Source: Streptomyces chumphonensis
Lineage (GTDB): Bacteria > Actinomycetota > Actinomycetes > Streptomycetales > Streptomycetaceae
Length of the DNA: 64,000 bases
Assembly: GCF_014779715.1 (NCBI RefSeq)
Contig: NZ_JACXYU010000003.1
Span: forward strand, 310,001-374,000
Reading direction: 5' to 3'
Part shown: piece by piece, positions 42,941 to 51,135 of the stretch
Numbering within the stretch: the stretch's first letter is position 1
How the letters are laid out: each line of letters opens with the position of its first letter
The notes under the pieces: generated by a model
The model's database searches: none
What the model saw: only the letters and a program-made list of their open reading frames with translations
What the model was told of the DNA's origin: nothing
Program-made: the position numbers and the translations under genes

Positions 42941-43798
42941 ATGAGCACCGTAGTTCCCCGAACGAAGCGCGCCCGCCACCCTCATGACGACGCGCCCGAC
43001 ACGGCGGGTGACCTGGAGCGGCTCGCCTCCCTGCCGCCCGGCCCGGAGCGCGAGCGGCTGCAGCAGGAGATCGTGCGGGCCTGGGTGCCCATGGCCTACC
43101 GCCTGGCCCATCGCTATCGCAACCGGAGCGAAAGCCTGGAGGACCTCCAGCAGGTCGCCGCCCTCGGCCTCGTCAAGGCGGTCGACCGCTACGACCCGGG
43201 ACGGGGCTGCGCCTTCGAGAGCTACGCCGTGCCGACGATCGTCGGCGAACTGCGCCGGCACTTCCGGGACAACCTCTGGGACCTCCACGTCCCCCGGCGG
43301 GTGCAGGAACTGCGCAACAAGGTGCGGGCCAGCCGACGGGAGCTGAGCCTCACCCTCGACCGGCGCAGCCCCACCGTCGCCCAGATCGCCGAGCACACCG
43401 GGCTGAGCGAGGAGGACGTGCAACTGGGCATGGAGGCCCTGGAGAGCTATCGCACGCTCTCCCTGGACTCGCCCTACCCGCACGCCGAGGACGCCTTCAC
43501 CCGCGCCGACACCCTCGGCGACTGCGAGCCCGGGTACGACCGCGTCATCTACCGCGAGTCGGTCAAGCCGAGGTTGCGCAAGCTCCCGGAGCGCGAACGC
43601 CGCATCCTCTACCTGCGCTTCTTCTGCGACATGTCACAGAGCCGGATCGCCGCCGAGGTCGGCATCTCGCAGATGCACGTCTCCCGCCTGATCAGTTCCA
43701 CCTGCCAGCGCATCCGCCGCGAGGTCGAGGCCGAGGTGACGCCGTCCGCGCCGGCGGGCGACGCCGCCCCGGGCGTCACCGGGACCCGGCGCGGCTGA
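42941..43798 (+). CDS. SigB/SigF-type RNA polymerase sigma factor
   Basis: The 285-residue sigma factor belongs to the stress/sporulation SigB/F/G group. Region 2 has WVPMAYRLAHRYRNR, DLQQVAALGLVKAVDRYDP and FESYAVPTIVGELRRHFRD. Region 3 has LSLTLDRRSPTVAQIAEHTGL. Region 4 has LPERERRILYLRFFCDMSQSRIAAEVGISQMHVSRLIS. No anti-sigma or anti-anti-sigma gene is adjacent, so its partner must be encoded elsewhere. A long, hairpin-containing upstream region separates it from cvnA. Which paralogue it is cannot be told. Confidence 0.92.
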   Translation: MSTVVPRTKRARHPHDDAPDTAGDLERLASLPPGPERERLQQEIVRAWVPMAYRLAHRYRNRSESLEDLQQVAALGLVKAVDRYDPGRGCAFESYAVPTIVGELRRHFRDNLWDLHVPRRVQELRNKVRASRRELSLTLDRRSPTVAQIAEHTGLSEEDVQLGMEALESYRTLSLDSPYPHAEDAFTRADTLGDCEPGYDRVIYRESVKPRLRKLPERERRILYLRFFCDMSQSRIAAEVGISQMHVSRLISSTCQRIRREVEAEVTPSAPAGDAAPGVTGTRRG

Positions 43799-43830
43799 CA
43801 CGGGGTCCGCGATCACGTGCCCCGCAGCCG
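43792..43830. terminator. Imperfect hairpin between sigma factor and S4 genes
   Basis: CGGCT and CGGGG (43792-43796, 43801-43805) can pair with CCCCG and AGCCG (43820-43824, 43826-43830), overlapping both gene ends. It is modest in strength. Confidence 0.4.
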
Positions 43831-44187
43831 GTCGAGTTCGCGGCGGTCCCGCTTGGTCGGCCGCCCGGCGCCCCGGTCCCTCCGGGGTGCGGCCACGAAC
43901 TGCTCCATGGGCGGCGGTGCGGGTGTGTTGTCCACGTAGGCCTGTACGGCGACGGGAGCCCCGACCCGTTTGCGCACCACCCGCACCACCTCCACGACGC
44001 GCTCCCGGCCCGCGTGCCACACCCGTACCTCGTCGCCGGGGCGCACCGGTTGCGCCGGTTTCGCCCGCTCCCCGTTGACCTTGACGTGCCCCGCCCGGCA
44101 GGCGGAGGCCGCCAGGGACCGCGTCTTGACCAGCCGCACGGACCAGATCCAGCTGTCGACCCGCACGGGTCCCTCGTCTGCCGCCAT
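43813..44187 (-). CDS. S4-domain RNA-binding protein (Hsp15-like)
   Basis: The 124-residue protein has an S4 domain: VRVDSWIWSVRLVKTRSLAAS, then CRAGHVKVNGERAKPAQPVRPGD and VRVWHAGRERVVEVVRV. A basic tail rich in Arg and Lys follows. By family it binds structured RNA; Hsp15 of E. coli rescues stalled 50S subunits. It is convergent with the sigma gene and divergent from the oxidoreductase. Confidence 0.9.
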   Translation of the reverse strand: MAADEGPVRVDSWIWSVRLVKTRSLAASACRAGHVKVNGERAKPAQPVRPGDEVRVWHAGRERVVEVVRVVRKRVGAPVAVQAYVDNTPAPPPMEQFVAAPRRDRGAGRPTKRDRRELDRLRGT

Positions 44188-44287
44188 ACCCCGACTCTAC
44201 GGCCGTCCGGGGCGGTACGGGCATGCCCGTGGCCCCGGCGGGCAGGTTACCGCGCAGGTCGGCGACGCTACGGAGGGAACGGACGGC

Positions 44288-45742
44288 ATGGCGGACGCGC
44301 AGCGCATGGTGGTCATCGGCGGGAACGCGACGGGCATGGCGGCCGCCTCCCACGCCCGCAGGCTCCGCGCCCCGGACGAACTGGAGATCGTCGTCCTGGA
44401 GCGCGGGGACTTCACGTCCTACTCCTCCTGTGGCATTCCGTACTGGGTGGCCGGTGACGTCGGTCGGGCCGAGGACCTCGTCGTGCGCACGCCCCAGGAG
44501 CACCGCCGGCGGGGTCTGGAGGTGCGCATGCGGACCGAGGCCACCGCGCTGGACGTCGAGCGGCGGCGGGTGCGGCTGCGCCCGTCCGGCGCCGAGGCGG
44601 ACCCCTCCGGGGAGGAGTGGCTGGGCTACGACCACCTCGTGCTGGCCACCGGAGCCCGTCCCGTGCGCCCCTCCCTGCCCGGCGTCGACGCCGCCGGGGT
44701 GCACGGCGTGCAGACCCTCGACGAAGGGCGCGCCCTCCTTCACGCCCTGGAGGCCGAGGAGGCGGCGGAGGCCGAGGGACCTGAGGGGGGCCGGGCCGGG
44801 CACGCCTCCGGTCGGCGGCGGGAGGCCGTCGTCATCGGGGCGGGCTACATCGGGGTGGAGATGTCCGAGGCGCTCGTCCGCCGCGGGTACGCGGTCACCG
44901 TGCTGGACCAGGCCGAGCAGCCCATGAACACCCTGGATCCCGACATGGGCGTGTTGGTCCGCGAGGCGATGGAGGGCATGGGCATCACCACGGTCACGGG
45001 CGCCGACGTCACCGCTCTGCGCGCCTCGGCGGACGGGCACGTCACCGAGGTCGTCACCGGTGACGGCACCGCGTACCCGGCCGACGTCGTCGTCCTCGGC
45101 CTCGGGGTGCGCCCGGAGACCGCGCTCGCCCGTGCGGCGGGTCTTCCGGTCGGCGACTCCGGCGGGCTGCTCACCGACCTCACCCAGCGGGTCCGCGGCC
45201 ACCGCGACATCTGGGCCGGCGGGGACTGCGTGGAGGTGCTCGACCTCGTCGCCGGGCGCACCCGGCACGTCGCCCTGGGCACGCACGCCAACAAGCACGG
45301 CCAGGTCATCGGGGCCAACGTCGGCGGCGACTACGCGACGTTCCCCGGGGTCGTCGGGACCGCCGTGAGCAAGGTCTGCGACCTGGAGATCGCCCGCACC
45401 GGGCTGCTGGAGCGGCAGGCGAGTGACCTCGGGCTGCGCCACGTGGCGGTCACCGTGGAGTCCACGAGCCGCGCAGGCTACTTCCCCGGCGCCGCCCCGA
45501 TGCACGTCAAGATGCTCGCCGAGCACCGCACGGGCCGACTGCTGGGCGTCCAGATCGTCGGCCGGGAGGGGGCGGGGAAGCGGGTGGACGTCGCGGCGGT
45601 GGCGCTGACGGCCGGACTGACCGTGGAACAGATGACGGCGCTCGATCTCGGATACGCGCCGCCCTTCTCCCCGGTGTGGGACCCGGTCCTCGTCGCCGCG
45701 CGCAAGGCCACGACGGCCGTCCGCCGGGCGGTGCGCGGCTGA
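44288..45742 (+). CDS. CoA-disulfide-reductase-like FAD oxidoreductase
   Basis: The 484-residue flavoprotein has FAD motif VVIGGNATGMAAASHARRL, active-site Cys48 in TSYSSCGIPYWVAG (the single-cysteine site of CoA-disulfide reductase and NADH oxidase), and NAD motif VVIGAGYIGVEMSEAL. The second FAD motif is DIWAGGDCVEV. A C-terminal dimerisation domain ends LDLGYAPPFSPVWDPVLVAARK. It reduces a low-molecular-weight disulfide or oxygen with NAD(P)H. An acidic insertion of about 20 residues (around 158-175) precedes the NAD motif. The ATG at 44288 has GGAGGG ten bases upstream. Confidence 0.88.
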   Translation: MADAQRMVVIGGNATGMAAASHARRLRAPDELEIVVLERGDFTSYSSCGIPYWVAGDVGRAEDLVVRTPQEHRRRGLEVRMRTEATALDVERRRVRLRPSGAEADPSGEEWLGYDHLVLATGARPVRPSLPGVDAAGVHGVQTLDEGRALLHALEAEEAAEAEGPEGGRAGHASGRRREAVVIGAGYIGVEMSEALVRRGYAVTVLDQAEQPMNTLDPDMGVLVREAMEGMGITTVTGADVTALRASADGHVTEVVTGDGTAYPADVVVLGLGVRPETALARAAGLPVGDSGGLLTDLTQRVRGHRDIWAGGDCVEVLDLVAGRTRHVALGTHANKHGQVIGANVGGDYATFPGVVGTAVSKVCDLEIARTGLLERQASDLGLRHVAVTVESTSRAGYFPGAAPMHVKMLAEHRTGRLLGVQIVGREGAGKRVDVAAVALTAGLTVEQMTALDLGYAPPFSPVWDPVLVAARKATTAVRRAVRG

Positions 45743-46131
45743 CCGCTCGTCGTGCGCCGCGTTCCTCCGCACGCGGGCGGGGGACGGCGGGCATACCTCG
45801 GCGTTTCCGGGTACCCGCCCCGGGCCGCCGCCTCCGGGACACCCGGGGCGGACCGCCGAACACCGAGGGAAGGATCCTCATGCCCCGCGCCGCCGCGCCC
45901 CGCCGCACCGCCTCCGCGACGGACCGCTCCCGGACACGCCCCGCCGGGCAACCGGACGGATGACGTCCTGAGCATTACAGTCTGAAAAGGGGCTTAAGGC
46001 ACTTATCGGGCATGTCGCGGCAGGCCGTCCGCGCCGCCGGTGCCCGCAGCCCCGCCGAGCGGCGGCCGGGACGTCCGGCGCGAGGACGCGCCGCACGTCC
46101 CCGTGCCCCGAGGACATGAGGACACCGACCC
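45743..46131. other. Intergenic region upstream of the glycosyltransferase operon
   Basis: About 390 bases. It contains one possible 27-codon gene (45880-45963). An AT-richer patch at about 45970-46012 is the best place for the promoter of the glycosyltransferase operon, although no firm -10/-35 pair can be named. Confidence 0.45.
45880..45963 (+). CDS. Possible 27-residue basic peptide
   Basis: The ATG at 45880 is preceded by GAGGGAAGGATC, a good ribosome binding site. It opens a 27-codon frame (MPRAAAPRRTAS..., Arg/Pro/Ala-rich) that ends at 45963. No family is recognised. It could be a leader peptide, but the amino-acid composition is also what random high-GC sequence gives. Confidence 0.3.
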   Translation: MPRAAAPRRTASATDRSRTRPAGQPDG

Positions 46132-47409
46132 ATGCGCATCGCCATTCTCATCCACCACGCCTATGGCATCGGCGGGACGATCCGCACGACGCTGAACTCC
46201 GCGCAGGCCCTCTCCGGCCGGCACGACGTGGAGGTCGTCTCGGTCTTCCGGCACCGCGACCGCACCGTCTTCGACCCCGGCCCCGGAGTGCGGCTGCGCC
46301 ACCTCGTCGACCTGCGCCCCGACAGCCCCGACCACGACCACCCCGACCACCAGAGGCCCTCCCGGCACTACCCGAGGGCCGACGGCCACTACACCCGCTA
46401 CAGCGCCCTCACCGACGCCCGCATCGAGGAGTACCTGCGCACCTGCGACGCCGACGTCATCGTCGGCACCCGTCCCGGGCTCAACACCCTGCTCGCCCTG
46501 CGGGCGCCGCGCGGACCCGTACTCGTCGGCCAGGAACACCTCACGCTGGCCTGCCACTCCCGCAGGCTCCGACTGACGCTTCGCGACGCCTACCCCCGGC
46601 TGGACGCCCTCACCACCGTGACCGAGACCGACGCCGCCGACTACCGCAGCCGGATGCGGCTGCCCGGCGTCCGGGTGGAGGCGGTGCCCAACGGCGTGCC
46701 GGAACCGGCCGTCGCACCCGCCGACCCCGGGGCCAAGTGGGTCGTCGCGGCGGGGCGGCTGGCCCCCGCCAAGCGCTACGACCTGCTGCTGCGGGCCTTC
46801 GCCCGGGTCGTCGCCGAGCGTCCCGACTGGCGGTTGCGCATCTACGGCGCAGGACCGCAGCGCGATCGGCTGCGCGACTGCATCGACAGCCTCGGCCTCT
46901 ACAACCACGCCTTCCTGATGGGCGCAGCGCACCCCATCGAGTCCGAGTGGTGCAAGGGCTCCATCGCCGCGTCCACCTCCAGCCTGGAGGCCTTCGGCAT
47001 GACCATCGTCGAAGCCATGCGCTGCGGCCTGCCCGTCGTGGCCACCCGCTGCCCGCACGGCCCGGCCGAGATCATCAAGGACGGCGTCGACGGCCGTCTC
47101 GTCACCATGAACGACGTGGGCGCCATCGCCGAGGGGCTGCTCGAACTCATCGACGACGACGACCTGCGCCGCCGCATGGGCGCGGCGGCCCGGGACAACG
47201 CCCGCCGCTACGACCCCGCGCTCGTGGCCGAGCGCTACACCGACCTCTTCACCGAACTGGCCTCCCGCCGGGGACGCGGCGCCCGGCTGGGCACCGCGCG
47301 CACCACCGCGCACCGCGCCCGCGGGGCCCTGCTCAGTACCGCGTTCACCGCCCGGGACGGCCTGCGCAGGGCCCGCGCCGCCACCCGCAGCAAAGGATCC
47401 GCCGCATGA
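46132..47409 (+). CDS. Glycosyltransferase family 4 protein
   Basis: The 425-residue GT-B enzyme has an N-terminal acceptor domain (RIAILIHHAYGIGGTIRTTL) and a C-terminal nucleotide-sugar domain. The latter shows WVVAAGRLAPAKRYDLLLRAF, LRIYGAGPQRDRLRD and the ExxE-type motif SLEAFGMTIVEAMRCGLPVV. Retaining transfer from an activated sugar is expected. The acceptor is unknown. The stop overlaps the next gene's ATG (ATGA), so the two act together, probably on a surface polymer. Confidence 0.9.
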   Translation: MRIAILIHHAYGIGGTIRTTLNSAQALSGRHDVEVVSVFRHRDRTVFDPGPGVRLRHLVDLRPDSPDHDHPDHQRPSRHYPRADGHYTRYSALTDARIEEYLRTCDADVIVGTRPGLNTLLALRAPRGPVLVGQEHLTLACHSRRLRLTLRDAYPRLDALTTVTETDAADYRSRMRLPGVRVEAVPNGVPEPAVAPADPGAKWVVAAGRLAPAKRYDLLLRAFARVVAERPDWRLRIYGAGPQRDRLRDCIDSLGLYNHAFLMGAAHPIESEWCKGSIAASTSSLEAFGMTIVEAMRCGLPVVATRCPHGPAEIIKDGVDGRLVTMNDVGAIAEGLLELIDDDDLRRRMGAAARDNARRYDPALVAERYTDLFTELASRRGRGARLGTARTTAHRARGALLSTAFTARDGLRRARAATRSKGSAA

Positions 47410-48305
47410 CCCTCTCGCTGACCACCGACGACGACACGGGCCGCGAGCCGGGGCGCTCCGCGGACCCCGGCTCCCCGCCCGCCCCGCACGCCGACTGCGT
47501 GTCCGACGAGGCGGGCGACATCACGTTCACCGTCGCCGTGCCGCCCGCCGGCGGCCGGTGGGAGACGCTCCTGCTGCAGCGGCGCGGCGGCGACACGGCC
47601 GCCGACAGCGTGCACCTGCCCCTCACCGAATCCCCCGGCGGGGGCTCCCTCACCGGGACCCTCCCGCTGGCCCTGCGCCTGGCGGAAGGCCGCTGGGACG
47701 CCCACGTCACGCGGGGCGAGTCCCAGCGGATCCGGTTGCGGCCCGGGGTGAACGACCTGCGGACGCTCGCCGACGACGCGGGCCGCGCCCGGCGGACCGA
47801 GGGGGCGGTGTGCCTGCCCTACACCACCAAGTACGGCAACCTCTCCGTGCGCACCTGGCTGCGCTGGCCCCACGCCGAGGCCGGCCGCATCCATCTCCGC
47901 GACCACACCGGCACGGTGGAGGCGCTGCTCCTGGGCGCCGAACTCACCGACGCCGCCTGCCTGGAGGCTCGCGCACGTGCTCTGGACGCCCCCGCGCTGA
48001 CCGTGCCGGTCACGCGGGAGGGCCCGCACGTCACCGCCCGGCTGGACCTCGCGGACCTCGCCGGTCGCCAGCCCGCGGAGCGGGACCGCACCGAGTGGGA
48101 GCTGTGGCTGCGCCCGGACGGCGCGGGGGGCCGCGCCGACGCCGTCCGCCTCGCCCGCATCCTGGACGACGTCCCCGACAAGCGCGCTGTCTACCGCTAC
48201 CCGGCGGTGCGGGTCGCCCGGAACCGCACCGCCGCGTTCGCCTACACCGGCGCCGGCGACCTCTCCGTGGAGGTCCACGGCCTCGGGGAACGTCGGCACG
48301 GCTGA
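47406..48305 (+). CDS. Unidentified protein coupled to the glycosyltransferase
   Basis: The 299-residue soluble protein has no signal or membrane segment. It looks beta-rich (DITFTVAVPPAGGRWETLLL, GRWDAHVTRGESQRIRL, AFAYTGAGDLSVEV). A central segment TKYGNLSVRTWLRWPHAEAG resembles domains often found beside transferases of cell-wall polymer synthesis in actinobacteria. Translation starts at the ATGA overlap with the glycosyltransferase, implying a joint role. I cannot name the family. Confidence 0.7.
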   Translation: MTLSLTTDDDTGREPGRSADPGSPPAPHADCVSDEAGDITFTVAVPPAGGRWETLLLQRRGGDTAADSVHLPLTESPGGGSLTGTLPLALRLAEGRWDAHVTRGESQRIRLRPGVNDLRTLADDAGRARRTEGAVCLPYTTKYGNLSVRTWLRWPHAEAGRIHLRDHTGTVEALLLGAELTDAACLEARARALDAPALTVPVTREGPHVTARLDLADLAGRQPAERDRTEWELWLRPDGAGGRADAVRLARILDDVPDKRAVYRYPAVRVARNRTAAFAYTGAGDLSVEVHGLGERRHG

Positions 48306-48495
48306 ACGATCACGGCCCCGGACATGAGCCCGCTGACCCGGCGCTCGTCCGGGCGGCACCGAGCCCGCCGGAGCGCGGTGCCGGTCGGCTCCCGGGATGC
48401 CTGCCCGCCTCTGGTCCCGCCATCGGCGGACGACCGGCGGGGAGCGGCGCGGGCGCTGTGCGTCGCGGAGCCCGACCCGGTGCGGCGGTCGCCGC

Positions 48496-50472
48496 TCATG
48501 CGGTGTCCTCGGTGAGGCGGGGCCAGGCGGCTTCGCGCAGCAGGCGCAGGCCGTTGAGGCCGACGATGACGGTGGAGCCCTCGTGGCCGGCCACGCCGAG
48601 CGGGAGGGGGAGGGTGCCGATCAGGTCCCAGGCGACGAGGGCGGCGATGAAGGTCCCGGCGATGACCAGGTTCTGGATGACCAGACGGCGGGCGATGCGC
48701 GAGAGCCGGACCACGGAGGGGATGGCGGCCAGGTCGTCGCGGACGACGACGGCGTCGGCGGTCTCCAGGGCGAGGTCGGAGCCGGCGCGTCCCATGGCGA
48801 TGCCGCAGTGCGCGGCGGCCAGCGCGGGGGCGTCGTTGACGCCGTCGCCGACGACCAGCACAGAGCGGCCCTGGGCCTCCCACTGCCTGACGGCGGCGGC
48901 CTTGTCCTGGGGCAGCAGGTGGGCGCGGACCTCGGTGATGCCGACCTCGGCGGCCAGATGCGCCGCGGCGCGCTCGTTGTCGCCGGTGAGCAGGACGGGA
49001 GTGCGCCCGGTCAGGCGGGTGAGGGCGGCGACGGTGGCCGCCGCGTCGGGCCGGAGCCGGTCGGCGATGCCGAGCACGCCGACCGGCGTGCCGTCGGACA
49101 GGACGGTCACGGCGGTGCGTCCCGCGTCCTCCAGAGCGGCCACGGCCGCACGGTGCGGGGTGTGGGAGGCGTCGGTGAGGAGGCGGCCGGGGGCGCCGAC
49201 CGTGACCGTGTGGCCGTCGACGGTGGCGGTGACGCCGTGGCCGGGCGTGGAGGTGAAGTCGGCGGCGCCGGACGGTCGCAGGCCGCGGTCGCGGGCGGCC
49301 GCGACGATCGCGCGGGCGAGCGGGTGTTCGCTGGGGTGCTCGGCCGAGGCGGCCAGGGTCAACAGCGCGGTGGCGTCGAGACCGCTCCCGGGCAGCGGGC
49401 GGATGTCGGTGACGTAGGGGGTGCCTTCGGTCAGGGTGCCGGTCTTGTCCAGGGCGACGGTGTCGATCTGGCCGAGGCGCTCCATCACGACGGCGGACTT
49501 CGCCAGCACGCCCCGGCGCCCGGCATGGGCGATGGCGGACAGCAGCGGCGGCATGGTGGACAGCACCACCGCACACGGCGAGGCGACGATCATGAACGTC
49601 ATGGCCCGCAGGAGCGCCGCGTCGAGCGTGTCACCGAAGGCGAGGGGGATGCCGAAGACGGCGAGGGCGGCGATGACCATGCCGATCGAATAGCGCTGCT
49701 CGATCTTCTCGACGAAGAGTTGGGTGGGCGCCTTCGTCTCGGAGGCTTCCTCGACCATCTTCACGATCCGCGCGATCACCGAGTCCGACGGGTCCCGCTC
49801 CACCCGTACCCGCAGGGCGCCGGTGCCGTTGACGGTACCGGCGAACACCTCGTCACCGATCTGTTTGGCCACCGGCAGCGGCTCACCGGTGATCGTGGCC
49901 TGGTCCACGTCGCCCGCGCCGTCGACGACCTGTCCGTCGGCGCCGACGCGCTCGCCCGGACGGACCAGGATCATGTCGCCGACCGCCAGGTCCCCGGTGT
50001 TCACCGTCTCCTCGCCGCCGCCGGACGGCAGGCGGGTCGCGGTGGTGGGGGCGAGGTCGAGCAGGCCGCGGACGGAGTCCGCGGTCCGCGCGGTGGCGAC
50101 CGCCTCCAGGGCACCGGAGGTGGCGAAGATGACGATCAGCAACGCACCGTCGAGGACCTGGCCGATGGCGGCGGCCCCCAGGGCGGCCACCACCATCAGC
50201 AGGTCCACGTCCAGTGTCCTGCCCCGGAGGGCCTTCAGCCCCTCCCACCCGGGCCCCCACCCGCCCGTGGCGTACGTCGCGGCGAACAGTGCCCCCGACA
50301 ACCAGCCCGGGCCGTCCAGCAGGTGGATCGGCAGGGCGAGCAGGAACAGCACCAGTGAGGCGAGCGCCCACCGCGCCTCCGGCAGCGCGAGCAGACGGGT
50401 GCGGCGCCGGGGCCGGGACGGAGGCCGCCCGTCGGCGGGCGGCGCGGACCGCTGGTCCAGGACGAAGGACAT
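48496..50472 (-). CDS. Heavy-metal P1B-type ATPase (Zn/Cd/Co-type)
   Basis: The product is about 658 residues, without an N-terminal HMA domain. It has the actuator TITGEPLPVAK, the membrane metal site IVASPCAVVLS, the phosphorylation site ALDKTGTLTEG, SEHPLARAI (HP motif), GDGVNDAPALAAAHCGIAMG and a C-terminal GHEGSTVIVGLNGLRLL. The SPC motif and the late HEG suggest Zn, Cd, Co or a related divalent metal rather than copper. It exports metal across the membrane. The ATG at 50472 has AAGGG upstream; a GTG 18 bases earlier is the alternative. It is divergent from an ArsR repressor. Confidence 0.92.
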   Translation of the reverse strand: MSFVLDQRSAPPADGRPPSRPRRRTRLLALPEARWALASLVLFLLALPIHLLDGPGWLSGALFAATYATGGWGPGWEGLKALRGRTLDVDLLMVVAALGAAAIGQVLDGALLIVIFATSGALEAVATARTADSVRGLLDLAPTTATRLPSGGGEETVNTGDLAVGDMILVRPGERVGADGQVVDGAGDVDQATITGEPLPVAKQIGDEVFAGTVNGTGALRVRVERDPSDSVIARIVKMVEEASETKAPTQLFVEKIEQRYSIGMVIAALAVFGIPLAFGDTLDAALLRAMTFMIVASPCAVVLSTMPPLLSAIAHAGRRGVLAKSAVVMERLGQIDTVALDKTGTLTEGTPYVTDIRPLPGSGLDATALLTLAASAEHPSEHPLARAIVAAARDRGLRPSGAADFTSTPGHGVTATVDGHTVTVGAPGRLLTDASHTPHRAAVAALEDAGRTAVTVLSDGTPVGVLGIADRLRPDAAATVAALTRLTGRTPVLLTGDNERAAAHLAAEVGITEVRAHLLPQDKAAAVRQWEAQGRSVLVVGDGVNDAPALAAAHCGIAMGRAGSDLALETADAVVVRDDLAAIPSVVRLSRIARRLVIQNLVIAGTFIAALVAWDLIGTLPLPLGVAGHEGSTVIVGLNGLRLLREAAWPRLTEDTA

Positions 50473-50525
50473 GGCAGAACAACCCTTCACGGGCGGGACG
50501 AGGACGACGCCCCCACCGTACAGGA

Positions 50526-50549
50526 ATATCTGAATAGGTCTTCATGTGT
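50526..50549. promoter_or_regulatory. ArsR/SmtB-type operator between the metal ATPase and its repressor
   Basis: The gap contains ATATCTGAATAGGTCTTCAT, with half-sites TGAA (50531-50534) and TTCA (50541-50544) six bases apart. This is the typical ArsR/SmtB dyad pattern. The AT-rich patch also overlaps both predicted promoters. A TATGAT at 50556-50561 is a good -10 for the repressor gene. Confidence 0.6.
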
Positions 50550-50571
50550 CGTCGCTATGATGGAGCGCATG

Positions 50572-50958
50572 GGCCACGGACGCGACACCACGGGCAGTGC
50601 CAGCACCCGCGAACGCCTTGACGCGGTCGGCACCGCCGACGTCGCCGCCACCCTCCAGGCCCTGGCCACACCCTCCCGGCTCCACATCCTCGCCCGCCTC
50701 CAGGAAGGGCCCTGCTCGGTCGGCGACCTCGCCGCAGCCGTCGGCATGGAGAACTCGGCCTGCTCCCACCAGCTCCGCCTCCTGCGCAACCTCGGCCTGG
50801 TCACCGGCGAACGCCAGGGCCGCAGCATCGTCTACTCCCTCTACGACCACCACGTCGCCGAACTCCTCGACCAGGCGCTCTACCACGTCGAGCACCTGCG
50901 CCTCGGACTGCACGACACCCCCGCCCGTGAGTCCGCCTCCGCCACCGGCGGCCGCTGA
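50572..50958 (+). CDS. ArsR/SmtB-family metal-responsive repressor
   Basis: The 128-residue winged-helix repressor has ALATPSRLHILARLQEGPCSVGDLA, the recognition helix MENSACSHQLRLLRNLGLV and wing GERQGRSIVYSLYD. The last helix has DHHVAELLDQALYHVEH, with Asp/His and His/His pairs placed like the alpha-5 metal site of CzrA/NmtR-type sensors of Zn, Co or Ni. It likely represses the divergent P-type ATPase. The ATG at 50572 is preferred because homologues begin MGHG and a TATGAT -10 lies just upstream. Earlier in-frame ATGs exist. Confidence 0.9.
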   Translation, partial: GHGRDTTGSASTRERLDAVGTADVAATLQALATPSRLHILARLQEGPCSVGDLAAAVGMENSACSHQLRLLRNLGLVTGERQGRSIVYSLYDHHVAELLDQALYHVEHLRLGLHDTPARESASATGGR

Positions 50959-51135
50959 ACCGGGGTATCGCCACCGGCCCCTGCGTCACCCCCGACCACG
51001 ACGTCCCCCGGGGCGCGACGGGGGATGCCGGTACCGGTGCCGTCCGCCCCCGGCAGGAGAGGGCGGGCCCTGACGCCCGGGGACCGGCCGCGGTCCGGCA
51101 GGCGTGCGATCGGCCGGACGGGCAACCCGGTCCCC

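Noticed and set aside
48397..50358. 653-codon plus-strand open frame
   Set aside because: It is antisense to the P-type ATPase. Its Gly/Val/Asp-rich translation is typical of a shadow frame.
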